Source of the DNA: JACKAQ01 sp965227145
Lineage (GTDB): Bacteria; Calditrichota; Calditrichia; RBG-13-44-9; J075
Length of the DNA stretch: 64,000 nucleotides
Assembly: GCA_965227145.1 (NCBI GenBank)
Contig: OZ245730.1
Coordinates: 1,116,001 to 1,180,000, forward strand
Reading direction: 5' to 3'
In this document: piece after piece, positions 53,041 to 61,692 of the stretch
Layout: each line of letters begins with the position of its first letter
Numbering within the stretch: the first letter of the stretch is position 1
The notes under the pieces: model-generated
What the model saw: only the letters and a program-made list of their open reading frames with translations
The model's database searches: none
What the model was told of the DNA's origin: nothing
Translations under genes and position numbers: made by a program

Positions 53041-53167
53041 ATTATCTCCCCATGGTTTGCGGCGGTCAATATTTGATGCGGTGTTGATTATCTTGGACAT
53101 AACCGGAATGTTAACAACAGTTTGGCGGGTTGGTTTTGGGCAGGATTCCTGCCCTGATTTGCAAAAA

Positions 53168-54925
53168 TTAAGTGGTTTCTTTACCACGTCCGTTTTGCGG
53201 GTCTTCGAAAATTTCCATCGTATTCGGGCCGCGCTGCTCGGCTTTTCGCAGGGCTTTTCGGGCGTTTTCGATCAATTCATTTACCGATTGCCCCATTTGC
53301 GGGTACTCAACAACGCCGCAATTGACGTAAACTTTTTCAACATGTCCGTCCACCCACGGGCGTTTTTGGGCAATTTTGCGGTAGATTTCCTGAAACTCGG
53401 TGAACACCTCGCGCAATACTTGTTCCGGCCACAAAAGGGCAAATTCCGAGTCGTTCATTTTAAAAAGATAGGTGTTTTTTCCAAACAACGGGATCGTGAA
53501 AGCCAGAACTTCGCGCACCAAACGATCGTAAATTTGCGGCGCAAGATCCGCTTTCGCAGTTGAAATTTTTAGCAATTGCAAACAGAATATTTTGTCGAAC
53601 GATTTGGCGCGATCGATCTCTTTTTCCAGTTCTTTTAGCAGCCCGCGATGATTGCCCAAACCGCTTTCCGGGTCAATCAAATTGTGCTGCTCCAGTTGAC
53701 GAATCGTCCAGGTTTTGTCCAGATAATTGGCAACCTGATACGCCATTGTTTCCAGAATATTTTTGTGCTGCTCATCGAACTGGAATGCTTTTTTGCTTTC
53801 GATAGATACAACCATTTGGGCGTCGCCATCCAATACCACGGGCACAGCCAACATCGATTTGAACTGGGTGACCGGTGTTTCGTTGAGGCTCATTCGCGGA
53901 ATATAGTTTTCTTTCGATGAAAAATCTTCGATCAAAATGCATTCATTTTTGCGAAGCACCCAACCCAACAATCCTTCGTTATTCGGAAAAACTTCGCCAG
54001 CCGGATACACGCCGTTGTTCTCCGAACCAAATGTAATTTTTGCAGTGCTTTTTCCGGCACGCTCCGCGATGATAACGCTATCGGCTTTGAATACCGATTT
54101 CAGGGCAATACTGAGCTGTTGCCACAAATCCTTAAGTGATTGTGTTTCCTGAATTTGACGGGTAAAATCATACAGCATTTTTGTGGTACGATTTTCAGTT
54201 TCGTATTCATATAATTTGTTGCTGCAGGCTAGTTGAATGCTCATTAGCGTGCTGAATGATTCAAGAATCTTGAGATCCTCGTTGCTGAAAGCCCCCTGAA
54301 TATCAGAATCGGCGCAGAGCACGCCGATGAGAAAATCGTTATACATGAGCGGAACGCCGATAAATGAGCGCACTTTTGTTTCGGGATCGTGATAGGGGAG
54401 AAGCCCGTCGCTTTCGGGCAAGCTGTTTTCCAGCAGCGATTTTTTTTCTTTAAAAATGAGTGCCGGCAATCCTTCGCTCAGCCCGAAGAAAATATCGTTA
54501 TCCGGTTTTGTTGCGCTTTCCGATGCAAACGAGCGAAGATAAAATTGTTTTTTGTAGAAATTGACCATCAGCAGCGCAACGGTTTTGCTCACTGTTGTGC
54601 GTTGAATTTGCGGCAAAAGGGTTTCCAGAAAATCATCGAAATAATTTTCGACGCCCCGGGGATCGCTTTTTTCGGACGATTTGGGAAGAGGATTGTTGTC
54701 TTGTTGAGTGGTTCCGGTGTCTGTCTCTTCGTCTTCGTCAGGTAAAATTCCCGCCGCAGTTTCCGGCTCAATCCGGAACAGATACACATAAGCCCCAACA
54801 CCCAGCACCACCGACAACAAAATTTTGATACTCACAAAAAAAGCGCTGTCGTTTGGGAGAAAACCAATCAACAACACTGCTATAAGTATTGCAATCACGA
54901 TTGTTAAGAGGAAGCTCTTAGTCAC
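53168..54925 (-). CDS. Two-GAF-domain protein with degenerate GGDEF domain
   Basis: This 585-residue membrane protein has two N-terminal hydrophobic helices (5-24 and about 30-50), a Glu/Asp/Thr-rich linker, GAF domain 1 (about 100-235, with SFIGVPLMYNDFLIGVLCAD), GAF domain 2 (about 260-410, MLAVPVVLDGDAQMVVSIES) and a C-terminal GGDEF-like domain. The active-site GGDEF signature reads MNDSEF (near 53446), so diguanylate cyclase activity is unlikely; it may act as a binding or scaffolding domain. The N-terminal part of that domain, LIDPESGLGNHRGLLKELE, is otherwise well conserved. It is upstream of the PhoD gene on the same strand. Confidence 0.85.
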   Translation of the reverse strand: MTKSFLLTIVIAILIAVLLIGFLPNDSAFFVSIKILLSVVLGVGAYVYLFRIEPETAAGILPDEDEETDTGTTQQDNNPLPKSSEKSDPRGVENYFDDFLETLLPQIQRTTVSKTVALLMVNFYKKQFYLRSFASESATKPDNDIFFGLSEGLPALIFKEKKSLLENSLPESDGLLPYHDPETKVRSFIGVPLMYNDFLIGVLCADSDIQGAFSNEDLKILESFSTLMSIQLACSNKLYEYETENRTTKMLYDFTRQIQETQSLKDLWQQLSIALKSVFKADSVIIAERAGKSTAKITFGSENNGVYPAGEVFPNNEGLLGWVLRKNECILIEDFSSKENYIPRMSLNETPVTQFKSMLAVPVVLDGDAQMVVSIESKKAFQFDEQHKNILETMAYQVANYLDKTWTIRQLEQHNLIDPESGLGNHRGLLKELEKEIDRAKSFDKIFCLQLLKISTAKADLAPQIYDRLVREVLAFTIPLFGKNTYLFKMNDSEFALLWPEQVLREVFTEFQEIYRKIAQKRPWVDGHVEKVYVNCGVVEYPQMGQSVNELIENARKALRKAEQRGPNTMEIFEDPQNGRGKETT

Positions 54926-55000
54926 CTAAACTGTCCCTGTATTATTTGGGAAATTTTAAACGTACGCTGATAAACACCGTCAAAATTTCCCAAATATACA

Positions 55001-55051
55001 AAAAAAAAGCAGATCGCAATAGTTTTAAAAACTATTTCTAATCTGCTTTTT
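55001..55051 (-). terminator. Intrinsic terminator overlapping the end of the anti-sigma gene
   Basis: Outer stem AAAAAGCAGAT (55004-55014) with ATCTGCTTTTT (55041-55051) encloses an inner AT-rich hairpin. A long T-tract follows on the minus strand. The stem includes the last codons of the gene at 55038. Confidence 0.8.
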
Positions 55052-55604
55052 CGTTAACAATCTGAATATTGTCCTTTAACTGTTGGAGCTGTTGATTGCG
55101 TTTGGCGTTGATGGAATCTTGTTTCGCCTTGGCAATTGCCGCTTCTTTCGAGGGAGTCAGTTGTTGCTCAGACTGAAGTGGCTTTTGCTGAGCAGCCTGC
55201 CCCGAATTAAACGTGGATGAATTGGTGGTTTGCGGTAATTGTTTCGCGGAAGAATCCCCCTCGCTGCCCTGCCACATAAACATCGATGACAGAGATACGA
55301 CCAGAACCATTGCAGCTACCGCTGCTGCGTTTCGCCAACTAATAATGTTAGCGAGGGGGGAATCTGATAAAGGGCGGGCTGCCACTCCCTGAATTCTTTC
55401 ATGTAACCTGTTTTCAAAATCAGGTGATGCGCTAATGGGGGGCAGTTTACGCATCTCTTCCCGGATGATTCGCATCCGCTCTACAGTTGCCCAAACTTCC
55501 GGATTTTCTCTGAGTTTTTCCTCTAAAGCCAATTGTTGTTGTGGCGGTAAATCTCCGTCGATATAATCCGAAAAATATTCCTGCAAATTGTCGCTATTCA
55601 TCAT
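55038..55604 (-). CDS. Probable membrane anti-sigma factor
   Basis: This 188-residue protein has the shape of an anti-ECF factor: an N-terminal segment (LQEYFSDYIDGDLPPQQQLALEEKL, the usual D-G-x-L pattern), a single membrane helix near 91-111 (NAAAVAAMVLVVSLSSMFMW), and a polar C-terminal domain with Gln/Lys-rich helices. It lacks the H-x3-C-x2-C zinc motif of the ZAS type. The gene follows the sigma factor by 22 bases on the same strand, which supports the anti-sigma role. Its regulated proteolysis would fit the rseP gene nearby at 60112-61440; this is inference. Confidence 0.75.
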   Translation of the reverse strand: MMNSDNLQEYFSDYIDGDLPPQQQLALEEKLRENPEVWATVERMRIIREEMRKLPPISASPDFENRLHERIQGVAARPLSDSPLANIISWRNAAAVAAMVLVVSLSSMFMWQGSEGDSSAKQLPQTTNSSTFNSGQAAQQKPLQSEQQLTPSKEAAIAKAKQDSINAKRNQQLQQLKDNIQIVNEKAD

Positions 55605-55626
55605 AGGCCGTCCTCACCGTGCTTTT

Positions 55627-56259
55627 TTAGCCATCTTTAGGTTCACTCTCCAGTAAAAATTTCAAATCTTCTTGCAGTTTTAATCGACCCCGGTTAACGC
55701 GCGATTTCACCGTTCCCAATGGAATGCTCAGTATTTGGCTAATTTCCTCATATGCAAATCCCTGCACATCTCTCAAAAGAATCACTTCTTTGAATTTGGA
55801 CGGTAGCTTTTCGATAGCGCTTTGGATATAATCGTCTTTGATGCTGCCATCCACCCGTTGTTCCGGGTTGCGGGCAGTATCCGGGATGTCGTAATCGCGC
55901 TCATCATTTACAAAATTGCTCACGCTAAATATTTTTCGCCGTTTGCGCCGGCGAAGTTCCGTCTTTGCCAAATTTCCTGCGATGGTGTAAACCCAGGTCG
56001 AAAATTTGGCAATCTCTTTGTAGTAATGTTTGTTTTTGAAAACCCGTAAAAAGGTTTCCTGAACAATGTCTTCCGCATCGGTTCGGTTACCGACAAACCG
56101 GAAAACATAGTTGAGCAGTTGATCTTTATAGCGCCGAACCAAGACGTCGAATGCCTGAACATCACCCTGCTGAAATCTTGCGATCAGGGTTTCATCAGTT
56201 ACTTTTTTTGTTTCAGACTTTCCACTCATGTAATCGACTTGTGTTTTACCATTGACCAT
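55627..56259 (-). CDS. RNA polymerase ECF-type sigma factor (RpoE-like)
   Basis: This ~210-residue sigma-70 factor has region 2 (FDVLVRRYKDQLLNYVFRF, DAEDIVQETFLRVFKN) and region 4 (LPSKFKEVILLRDVQGFAYE, EISQILSIPLGTVKSRVNRG). It belongs to the RpoE-like ECF group. I chose the ATG at 56259; the frame also allows a TTG at 56274, which overlaps nothing, and an ATG at 56229, so the exact start is uncertain. The anti-sigma candidate follows on the same transcript, and the holA gene ends 10 bases upstream of the TTG option. Confidence 0.9.
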   Translation of the reverse strand: MVNGKTQVDYMSGKSETKKVTDETLIARFQQGDVQAFDVLVRRYKDQLLNYVFRFVGNRTDAEDIVQETFLRVFKNKHYYKEIAKFSTWVYTIAGNLAKTELRRRKRRKIFSVSNFVNDERDYDIPDTARNPEQRVDGSIKDDYIQSAIEKLPSKFKEVILLRDVQGFAYEEISQILSIPLGTVKSRVNRGRLKLQEDLKFLLESEPKDG

Positions 56260-56284
56260 ATTCGAAGTTCCCAAATATATTGAA

Positions 56285-57301
56285 TTATTTTAAAGCAACC
56301 AACTGGAAAACCAGGCGATCCATTGCGATCTCCGGGGATAGTTGGCTGGATTTCAACATGCGGTCGCAGTCCTTTAGTAACCGCATGGCTTCGAGTAATT
56401 GCCCGCCACTCCAGGCCGCCGTTTCGCGGGCATATTGGGCGAAGTGTTTCGGGTAAATTTTCAGGCCACCCTGAATCGCCCGCTCGTTGCGTTCACCACT
56501 CTGATAATAACCACGTATCTTCCATAATATGGTGATGTGCCGCAATAACATGAATAATATTCCCACCGGGCTTTCGCCTTTTTCCAGCAAATTATGCAGA
56601 ATAAACAACGCTTCTTCAAGCTTGCGCTGGGCGATTGCGCGGGTTAATTCGAACACATTTTGTGTGGCGTAAACGCCCACAATTGCTTCCACATCCGCTT
56701 CGTCGAGCACTTTTTTTTCCGGTGTTCCGTTAACCACCTGCGCGATTTCTGCTTTCAGATCGTGAATTTTATCGCCAACCAAATAAACGAGCGTTTGCAC
56801 TGCTTCCGGCGTAATAGATTTGTCGTATTTCTGAAATTCCTTTTCGATGAATTCGAGCAATTCGTTTTCGCGAAGCGGCAGCGCCGGAATAGAAACCATC
56901 ATCTCCTGCAGCGGTTTGTATTTGGCTTGATTCACACTATCCACCCGTGCGATAATAATCAGACAAATATTGCTGTCCGGTCGTTCGAGGTAGCGTTGCA
57001 GGCTGTCTGTTTTGGTGTTTCGCAACTGCTGGAAATCTTTGTAAACAATCAATTTACGATCGGAAAATAATCCGCCGCCTGCGGTTAGCGAAATCAGGTC
57101 GTCCAGTGTTGCATCCGGCGCGTAACGCACAAACAGATTCATTTCCTTTTGCGCTTTCCCGACAAAGGCTTTGGTGATGCGCTCTACCAGATCGTCAATC
57201 AAAAAACCTTCTTCCCCATGAATAAAATAAGCCGGGTGAACCGTTCTTTTGTTGAGTTCCGTTACAGCCTGGCGGTAATATAATGTTCCGTTATTTGCCA
57301 T
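56285..57301 (-). CDS. holA: DNA polymerase III delta subunit
   Basis: This 338-residue clamp-loader subunit opens the beta clamp during loading. The start MANNGTLYYRQAVTEL, HPAYFIHGEEGFLIDDLVER and the LIVYKDFQQLRNTK strand match HolA; the C-terminal helical part ILHNLLEKGESPVGILFMLL and AMRLLKDCDRMLKSS is the conserved collar. Length is normal (about 340). It is upstream of the ECF sigma gene on the same strand. Confidence 0.93.
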   Translation of the reverse strand: MANNGTLYYRQAVTELNKRTVHPAYFIHGEEGFLIDDLVERITKAFVGKAQKEMNLFVRYAPDATLDDLISLTAGGGLFSDRKLIVYKDFQQLRNTKTDSLQRYLERPDSNICLIIIARVDSVNQAKYKPLQEMMVSIPALPLRENELLEFIEKEFQKYDKSITPEAVQTLVYLVGDKIHDLKAEIAQVVNGTPEKKVLDEADVEAIVGVYATQNVFELTRAIAQRKLEEALFILHNLLEKGESPVGILFMLLRHITILWKIRGYYQSGERNERAIQGGLKIYPKHFAQYARETAAWSGGQLLEAMRLLKDCDRMLKSSQLSPEIAMDRLVFQLVALK

Positions 57302-57500
57302 CGTTCAGTATTGCTGCGTTTAGTTTGTGTTAACTTTCGCGGGAAGGCGAAAATCCGTTTTTTTAAATTCCACTTTCCCTATAGTTAGACGAATGAATTT
57401 TGATTTCATTACAAAAAAAATGATTCTACTCAAAAAAAAATGGATTTCTTTTGAGCGGTGGGCGTAAAAGCGGCAAAAAAGGTGAGAAAGTAGAGGCTTT

Positions 57501-57605
57501 TTAGCGGTTCTCTTTTCGATAAGCGCGGTTTAGTAAATAAACAAAACCACCCCAAATTGATCCGAGAATAAGTGTCATAAAAACAATAGTTGTTAATTCA
57601 AGCAT
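57501..57605 (-). CDS. MetS-like small subunit of NSS transporter
   Basis: This 34-residue hydrophobic peptide starts at 57605 with an ATG one base after the NSS transporter stop codon (57607). It has one membrane helix (IVFMTLILGSIWGGFVYLL) and a basic end (RAYRKENR). The IWGG motif and position right after the NSS gene match the small MetS-type subunits that pair with MetP methionine/alanine importers. Such short proteins are easily missed. Its stop is TAA at 57501. Confidence 0.75.
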   Translation of the reverse strand: MLELTTIVFMTLILGSIWGGFVYLLNRAYRKENR

Positions 57606-57606
57606 G

Positions 57607-59052
57607 TTATCCTCGATTTGTCAACCATTGGTTGAGTTTGTTGTTCATCAAAATCATTACAATAATTAGAATTCCCCATTGAGCAAGGCATGTGCCAAAG
57701 CTATAAACGTTAAACGGGTTGTACCAATCATCGCCAACCCATTCCCGGTAAAACCACCACACCAACAACACAACCGCTTCGATGGGGATGAGGTAGCGCA
57801 TTACCCAATCGTACCAATTGCCAACGTGAATATCGTTGTGAGATGTGAGTAAATATTTTTTGCGGAAATCTGTAACGCCGGATTTTAGCACGGCGAAAGT
57901 GAAAAATCCGCCGCTGATGATCAGACCGAGTCCCCAAACCCAATCCTGATTGTTAAAGACATCCAGCGAAAAAGCGGATGGCAAACCGATAATTGCAGTG
58001 AGTGCACTGACCAGCGGCAACGCTTTTTTGCGGCTCATACCGAAATCCATAAACATCCGGGTGGAAAGCTCGAACATTGCGATGAGCGAGCTGATTGCCG
58101 CAAAAAACAGCGCTAAAAAGAAAAACGCGGTGAGCAATCGGGCACCGGGAAGTTGCTCAAACAGTTGTGGAATAACGATAAATGTGAGTCCCTGATTACC
58201 GGCTTTCAACGATTCTATTGCGGCATCGGGCGAGCCGGAGAGCGAAAAAATTGCCGGAATGATTGCCAATGCAGCCAGCAGTGATGCCGAATTATTGCCA
58301 AATCCGGTGATGAATGCATTAAGCGTTACATCATCTTTTTCGCGCATGTAAACAGAGTAGGAGAGCACCAATCCCCAACCTGCACCGGTTGACCATGCGG
58401 ATTGCGAAAGCGCCTCCAGCCACATTGCCGGATCGCTCAGCGATGCACCGTGAAATCCAAACAGATAGTTCAATCCTGCTGCCGCATTGGGCAGCGTGAG
58501 CGAACGGATGACCCCAATAACCAGCAACACCAGCAGCGATGGGAGCAAAATACGGTTTGCCCGTTCGATGCCGTTTACAACACCCTGATAAATTATCAGC
58601 GATGTAATACTCAATGCGATCAAATGGTAATACACCGGTTGCAAACTCGCGCCGGTGAAGCTATTCCAATATGCGTTGTGATCCGCACCCGTGAGCATTC
58701 CTGTTGCTGCAGCGACAAAATAATGCAACGCCCAACCGGTTACGACGGAGTAGTAAAACATGATCATCATTGTGCAAATGACAATAAAAGCGCCCATCCA
58801 GGCATATTTTTTTCCGAGAAAATTAGCGAACGCGCCAATGGGACCTTTGCGGGTTTCCTTGCCGAGTGAAAATTCTACCATTAACAACGGGATCGACCAT
58901 AAAATCAGAAAAATTGCCCAGGGAATCAGAAACGCGCCGCCATATTGTCCGGCAAGTCGCGGAAAACGCCAGATGTTTCCTGCGCCAATTGCCATTCCCA
59001 TCGTTGCTAAAAGTAAAGCCCATCGACTTGAAAATTGTTCTAATTTTTCCAT
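57607..59052 (-). CDS. Neurotransmitter:sodium symporter (NSS) family transporter
   Basis: This 481-residue transporter has about 12 hydrophobic helices. The NSS signature GNIWRFPRLAGQYGGAF is in helix 1, and the sodium-coupled fold continues with PLLMVEFSLGKETRKGP, AWSTGAGWGLVLSYSVYM, and SSLIAMFELSTRMF, the last giving the sodium-site Ser/Thr. It would import an amino acid with sodium; the presence of the MetS-like peptide suggests methionine or alanine. The start MEKLEQFSSRW lies at the expected position. Confidence 0.93.
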   Translation of the reverse strand: MEKLEQFSSRWALLLATMGMAIGAGNIWRFPRLAGQYGGAFLIPWAIFLILWSIPLLMVEFSLGKETRKGPIGAFANFLGKKYAWMGAFIVICTMMIMFYYSVVTGWALHYFVAAATGMLTGADHNAYWNSFTGASLQPVYYHLIALSITSLIIYQGVVNGIERANRILLPSLLVLLVIGVIRSLTLPNAAAGLNYLFGFHGASLSDPAMWLEALSQSAWSTGAGWGLVLSYSVYMREKDDVTLNAFITGFGNNSASLLAALAIIPAIFSLSGSPDAAIESLKAGNQGLTFIVIPQLFEQLPGARLLTAFFFLALFFAAISSLIAMFELSTRMFMDFGMSRKKALPLVSALTAIIGLPSAFSLDVFNNQDWVWGLGLIISGGFFTFAVLKSGVTDFRKKYLLTSHNDIHVGNWYDWVMRYLIPIEAVVLLVWWFYREWVGDDWYNPFNVYSFGTCLAQWGILIIVMILMNNKLNQWLTNRG

Positions 59053-59211
59053 ATTACCATCTGTTTTGGGTGAATATGTTTCCCGGATTTAGAAAATCAG
59101 CTCTGTAAAAAGCTGATAAAGTTACCAAAAATAAATGATTTGCGGAAGGGTTGCGGCGGGAAAAATTTTGTTAGCGGAAAAGCGGAGGTTGGGCTTCTGC
59201 CCAAAATCAAA

Positions 59212-59236
59212 AAGAGCGATGACCGGCATCGCTCTT
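59212..59236 (-). terminator. Intrinsic terminator after uppP
   Basis: A 10-bp perfect stem (AAGAGCGATG at 59212-59221 with CATCGCTCTT at 59227-59236) has a 5-base loop. On the minus strand it is followed by TTTTTGATTTTG. It lies 36 bases after the uppP stop. Confidence 0.85.
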
Positions 59237-59271
59237 GATAATCGATTTTAACTATCAATAAAATATGCGGC

Positions 59272-60096
59272 TTAAAAGAGATTTACGTAAATGATCCCGA
59301 TAAGCGCGACGGTAACGCAGTAAACACCGAACCACTCGAGCTTTTGTTTGCGGATAATATCCAGCAATAAAATGATGGCAAAATAACCGGATATCGCCGC
59401 AGCTATGGTTGCAAAAGCAATATTCATCATTTGGTCGGATGGTGGCGGGGCTTCCATAAAATCTTTTACCTGCAAAATCGTTGCACCCAAAATAACCGGA
59501 ATGGACAGCAAAAACGAGAACCGTGCAGCGGTTTCGCGTTTTACACCCAGCCACAATGCCATCACAATTGTACTACCGGAACGGGAAATTCCGGGAATAA
59601 TCGCAAATGCCTGTGCGCAGCCGATCAGGATTGCCGTGGTGAGGCTAAAAAATTTGCTGTCTTCCTGAGTGTAGCGGGAGCTCCACATGACCGCACCGGT
59701 AAACAGCAACGCGCCGAGCACCAGCGTTGTGCTGTCGAACAGTGATTCGATGGTATCTTTGAAAAATAATCCGACAATCACTGCCGGAATGGTTGCAACA
59801 ATAATATAAAAAGTAAGCGCGCAGTAACGATCTTCTTCATTAGTGATGCGCATGCCATTCATCAGAAATTTGGGGATGCCGGGCAAATAGCGCAGCATTC
59901 CGAAAATATCTTTGTAATACACGGCAAATACGGCCGCCAGGGTGCCAAAATGCACGAAGATTTCAAATGCAATGCCTGCCTGTTGATGATCCAGCATGGC
60001 TTCGAATAACACCAGATGTCCTGAACTGCTAATGGGCAAAAACTCGGATAATCCCTGAACGATTCCCAGAATGATAGACTTAACTGTCTCCGACAA
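59272..60096 (-). CDS. uppP: Undecaprenyl-diphosphate phosphatase
   Basis: This 274-residue membrane phosphatase recycles the peptidoglycan lipid carrier by dephosphorylating undecaprenyl-PP. The family motifs are QGLSEFLPISSSGHL near 14-28 with the catalytic Glu and Ser/His, and GISRSGSTIVMALWLGV around 170. It has about eight membrane helices. The start is TTG at 60096 with AGGAG six bases upstream. It is 15 bases downstream of rseP on the same strand, so the two genes form an envelope-related unit. Confidence 0.93.
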   Translation of the reverse strand: MSETVKSIILGIVQGLSEFLPISSSGHLVLFEAMLDHQQAGIAFEIFVHFGTLAAVFAVYYKDIFGMLRYLPGIPKFLMNGMRITNEEDRYCALTFYIIVATIPAVIVGLFFKDTIESLFDSTTLVLGALLFTGAVMWSSRYTQEDSKFFSLTTAILIGCAQAFAIIPGISRSGSTIVMALWLGVKRETAARFSFLLSIPVILGATILQVKDFMEAPPPSDQMMNIAFATIAAAISGYFAIILLLDIIRKQKLEWFGVYCVTVALIGIIYVNLF

Positions 60097-60111
60097 GTGT
60101 TTCTCCTTAAA

Positions 60112-61440
60112 TTAACTGGCGATCCAGCGTGCGATGTCGTTGTAGAATACAAATACGATGAACGTGAGCAAGATGGCCATCCCGACCTGTTGAACCATAA
60201 TTTTCGCTTTAAGTGGCAGCGGTTTGCGGCGGATGCCTTCGATGAGAATGATGACCAGATGCCCGCCATCCAGCGCCGGTATCGGCAAAATGTTGATGAA
60301 TGCCAACACAACGCTCAAATATGCCATAAATGGTAGTAAATCCCATATGTTACGATCTGCAATATCGCCGGCCATTTGGGCGATAGCCAGCGGTCCTGCC
60401 AGCGATTCTTTGGCGGAATCTTTCCCGCTGAGAATGCGCCCGAAACCGCGGATGTTCAATTGTCCGATGCTGATGCACTGGTTAAATCCGCGAACCATTG
60501 CTGCGGTAAAACCGACTTCCCGCGTTTCTGTAAAACGGGTGATGCCGATGCGACCGACATTCGTTTCCGTGCCGTCCTGCATTTTTGCGGCAACGCCAGT
60601 TGGCGTGATGCTGGTTTGCAGTGTATCGCCATTGCGTAAATAGGTGAAATTCAGCGGCTGATCGGGGTGTTTAACCACAATCCCGGTCATTTCAATCCAG
60701 CTTTGGATGACAGAATCGTTCACTGCAATAATGCGATCACCTTTTTGTAAGCCGGCTTCTGCTGCCGGATATCCTTCGGAAACATCGCCAACCATCGCGG
60801 GCAAATATTCAAAAATGCCGAACCGTTCAAAATCGTTCATGGTCATGTGATCCCAGTTCAGCAGAAATTCTTTTTGCTCGCCGTTTCGATCAATCGTAAA
60901 AGTGGTATTTTTACCGATGTTTTCGAAAAACAACCGTTCAACTTGCTGCCAGTTTTCCGGCGTGTGTCCGTTGATGGTCAATATTTTATCGTAAACCTGA
61001 ACGCCGATGCTGTCGGCGATGCCGCCATCGGCAACGTATCCGATGGTAGTGCTGGGATTGTACGGCTCGCCATTCATAAAAACCATGCCGCCCAAAATAC
61101 CCACAGCCAAAATAAAATTCATGATAACGCCGGCGGTAATAATTACAACCTGTTGATAAACCGGTTTTGCCCGAAATTCATACGGCTCCGGCGTTTTGTT
61201 CAGTTGTTCAGCATCCATGCTTTCATCGACCATTCCGCTCAGTTTTACATATCCGCCCAGCGGCGTTGCCGAAATGCAATAATCGGTTTCGCCGTATTGA
61301 ACGCCAAACAATCTGGGAGGAAAACCGATCGAAAAACGTTCGACGCGGACGCCAAACATTTTCGCAGCCAAAAAGTGCCCCAATTCGTGAACAAACACCA
61401 AAATACTCAACACAACAATCATGGAGATGATGTAAATCAT
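60112..61440 (-). CDS. rseP: Site-2 protease RseP family
   Basis: This 442-residue intramembrane metalloprotease has the zinc-binding H18-E19-x-x-H22 in VHELGHFLAAK in the first helix, PLGGYVKLSGMVD, two PDZ-like regions (EAGLQKGDRIIAVNDSV), and the third-ligand motif IPALDGGHLVIILI near the end. It would cleave membrane-bound anti-sigma factors or signal peptides. The ATG at 61440 has GAGG. A candidate membrane anti-sigma factor lies at 55038-55604. Confidence 0.92.
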   Translation of the reverse strand: MIYIISMIVVLSILVFVHELGHFLAAKMFGVRVERFSIGFPPRLFGVQYGETDYCISATPLGGYVKLSGMVDESMDAEQLNKTPEPYEFRAKPVYQQVVIITAGVIMNFILAVGILGGMVFMNGEPYNPSTTIGYVADGGIADSIGVQVYDKILTINGHTPENWQQVERLFFENIGKNTTFTIDRNGEQKEFLLNWDHMTMNDFERFGIFEYLPAMVGDVSEGYPAAEAGLQKGDRIIAVNDSVIQSWIEMTGIVVKHPDQPLNFTYLRNGDTLQTSITPTGVAAKMQDGTETNVGRIGITRFTETREVGFTAAMVRGFNQCISIGQLNIRGFGRILSGKDSAKESLAGPLAIAQMAGDIADRNIWDLLPFMAYLSVVLAFINILPIPALDGGHLVIILIEGIRRKPLPLKAKIMVQQVGMAILLTFIVFVFYNDIARWIAS

Positions 61441-61692
61441 TCTTTCATCCTCAATAGATTCATTTTTCGGAACCGCCGCAATTTAAATGCTAATCATATA
61501 TTTTACAGTTAGATAAAGATTAGAAAACTAAATTGTGACGATCCATTTTTTTCAATTCAAAATATACAATTGGATCGCTCCGATTCAAACAACCAAGCGA
61601 AAAGTCACCGGTTTCCCGATAACCGTTGCGATAATAAAGTGTTATCGAATTTTTTTGGGAAAACCAAAGCAGGTAAGAAATATCCGTTAAAA

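Noticed and set aside
55038..55604. ZAS-type zinc anti-sigma factor
   Set aside because: The N-terminal region lacks the H-x3-C-x2-C motif, so only a generic membrane anti-sigma role is proposed.
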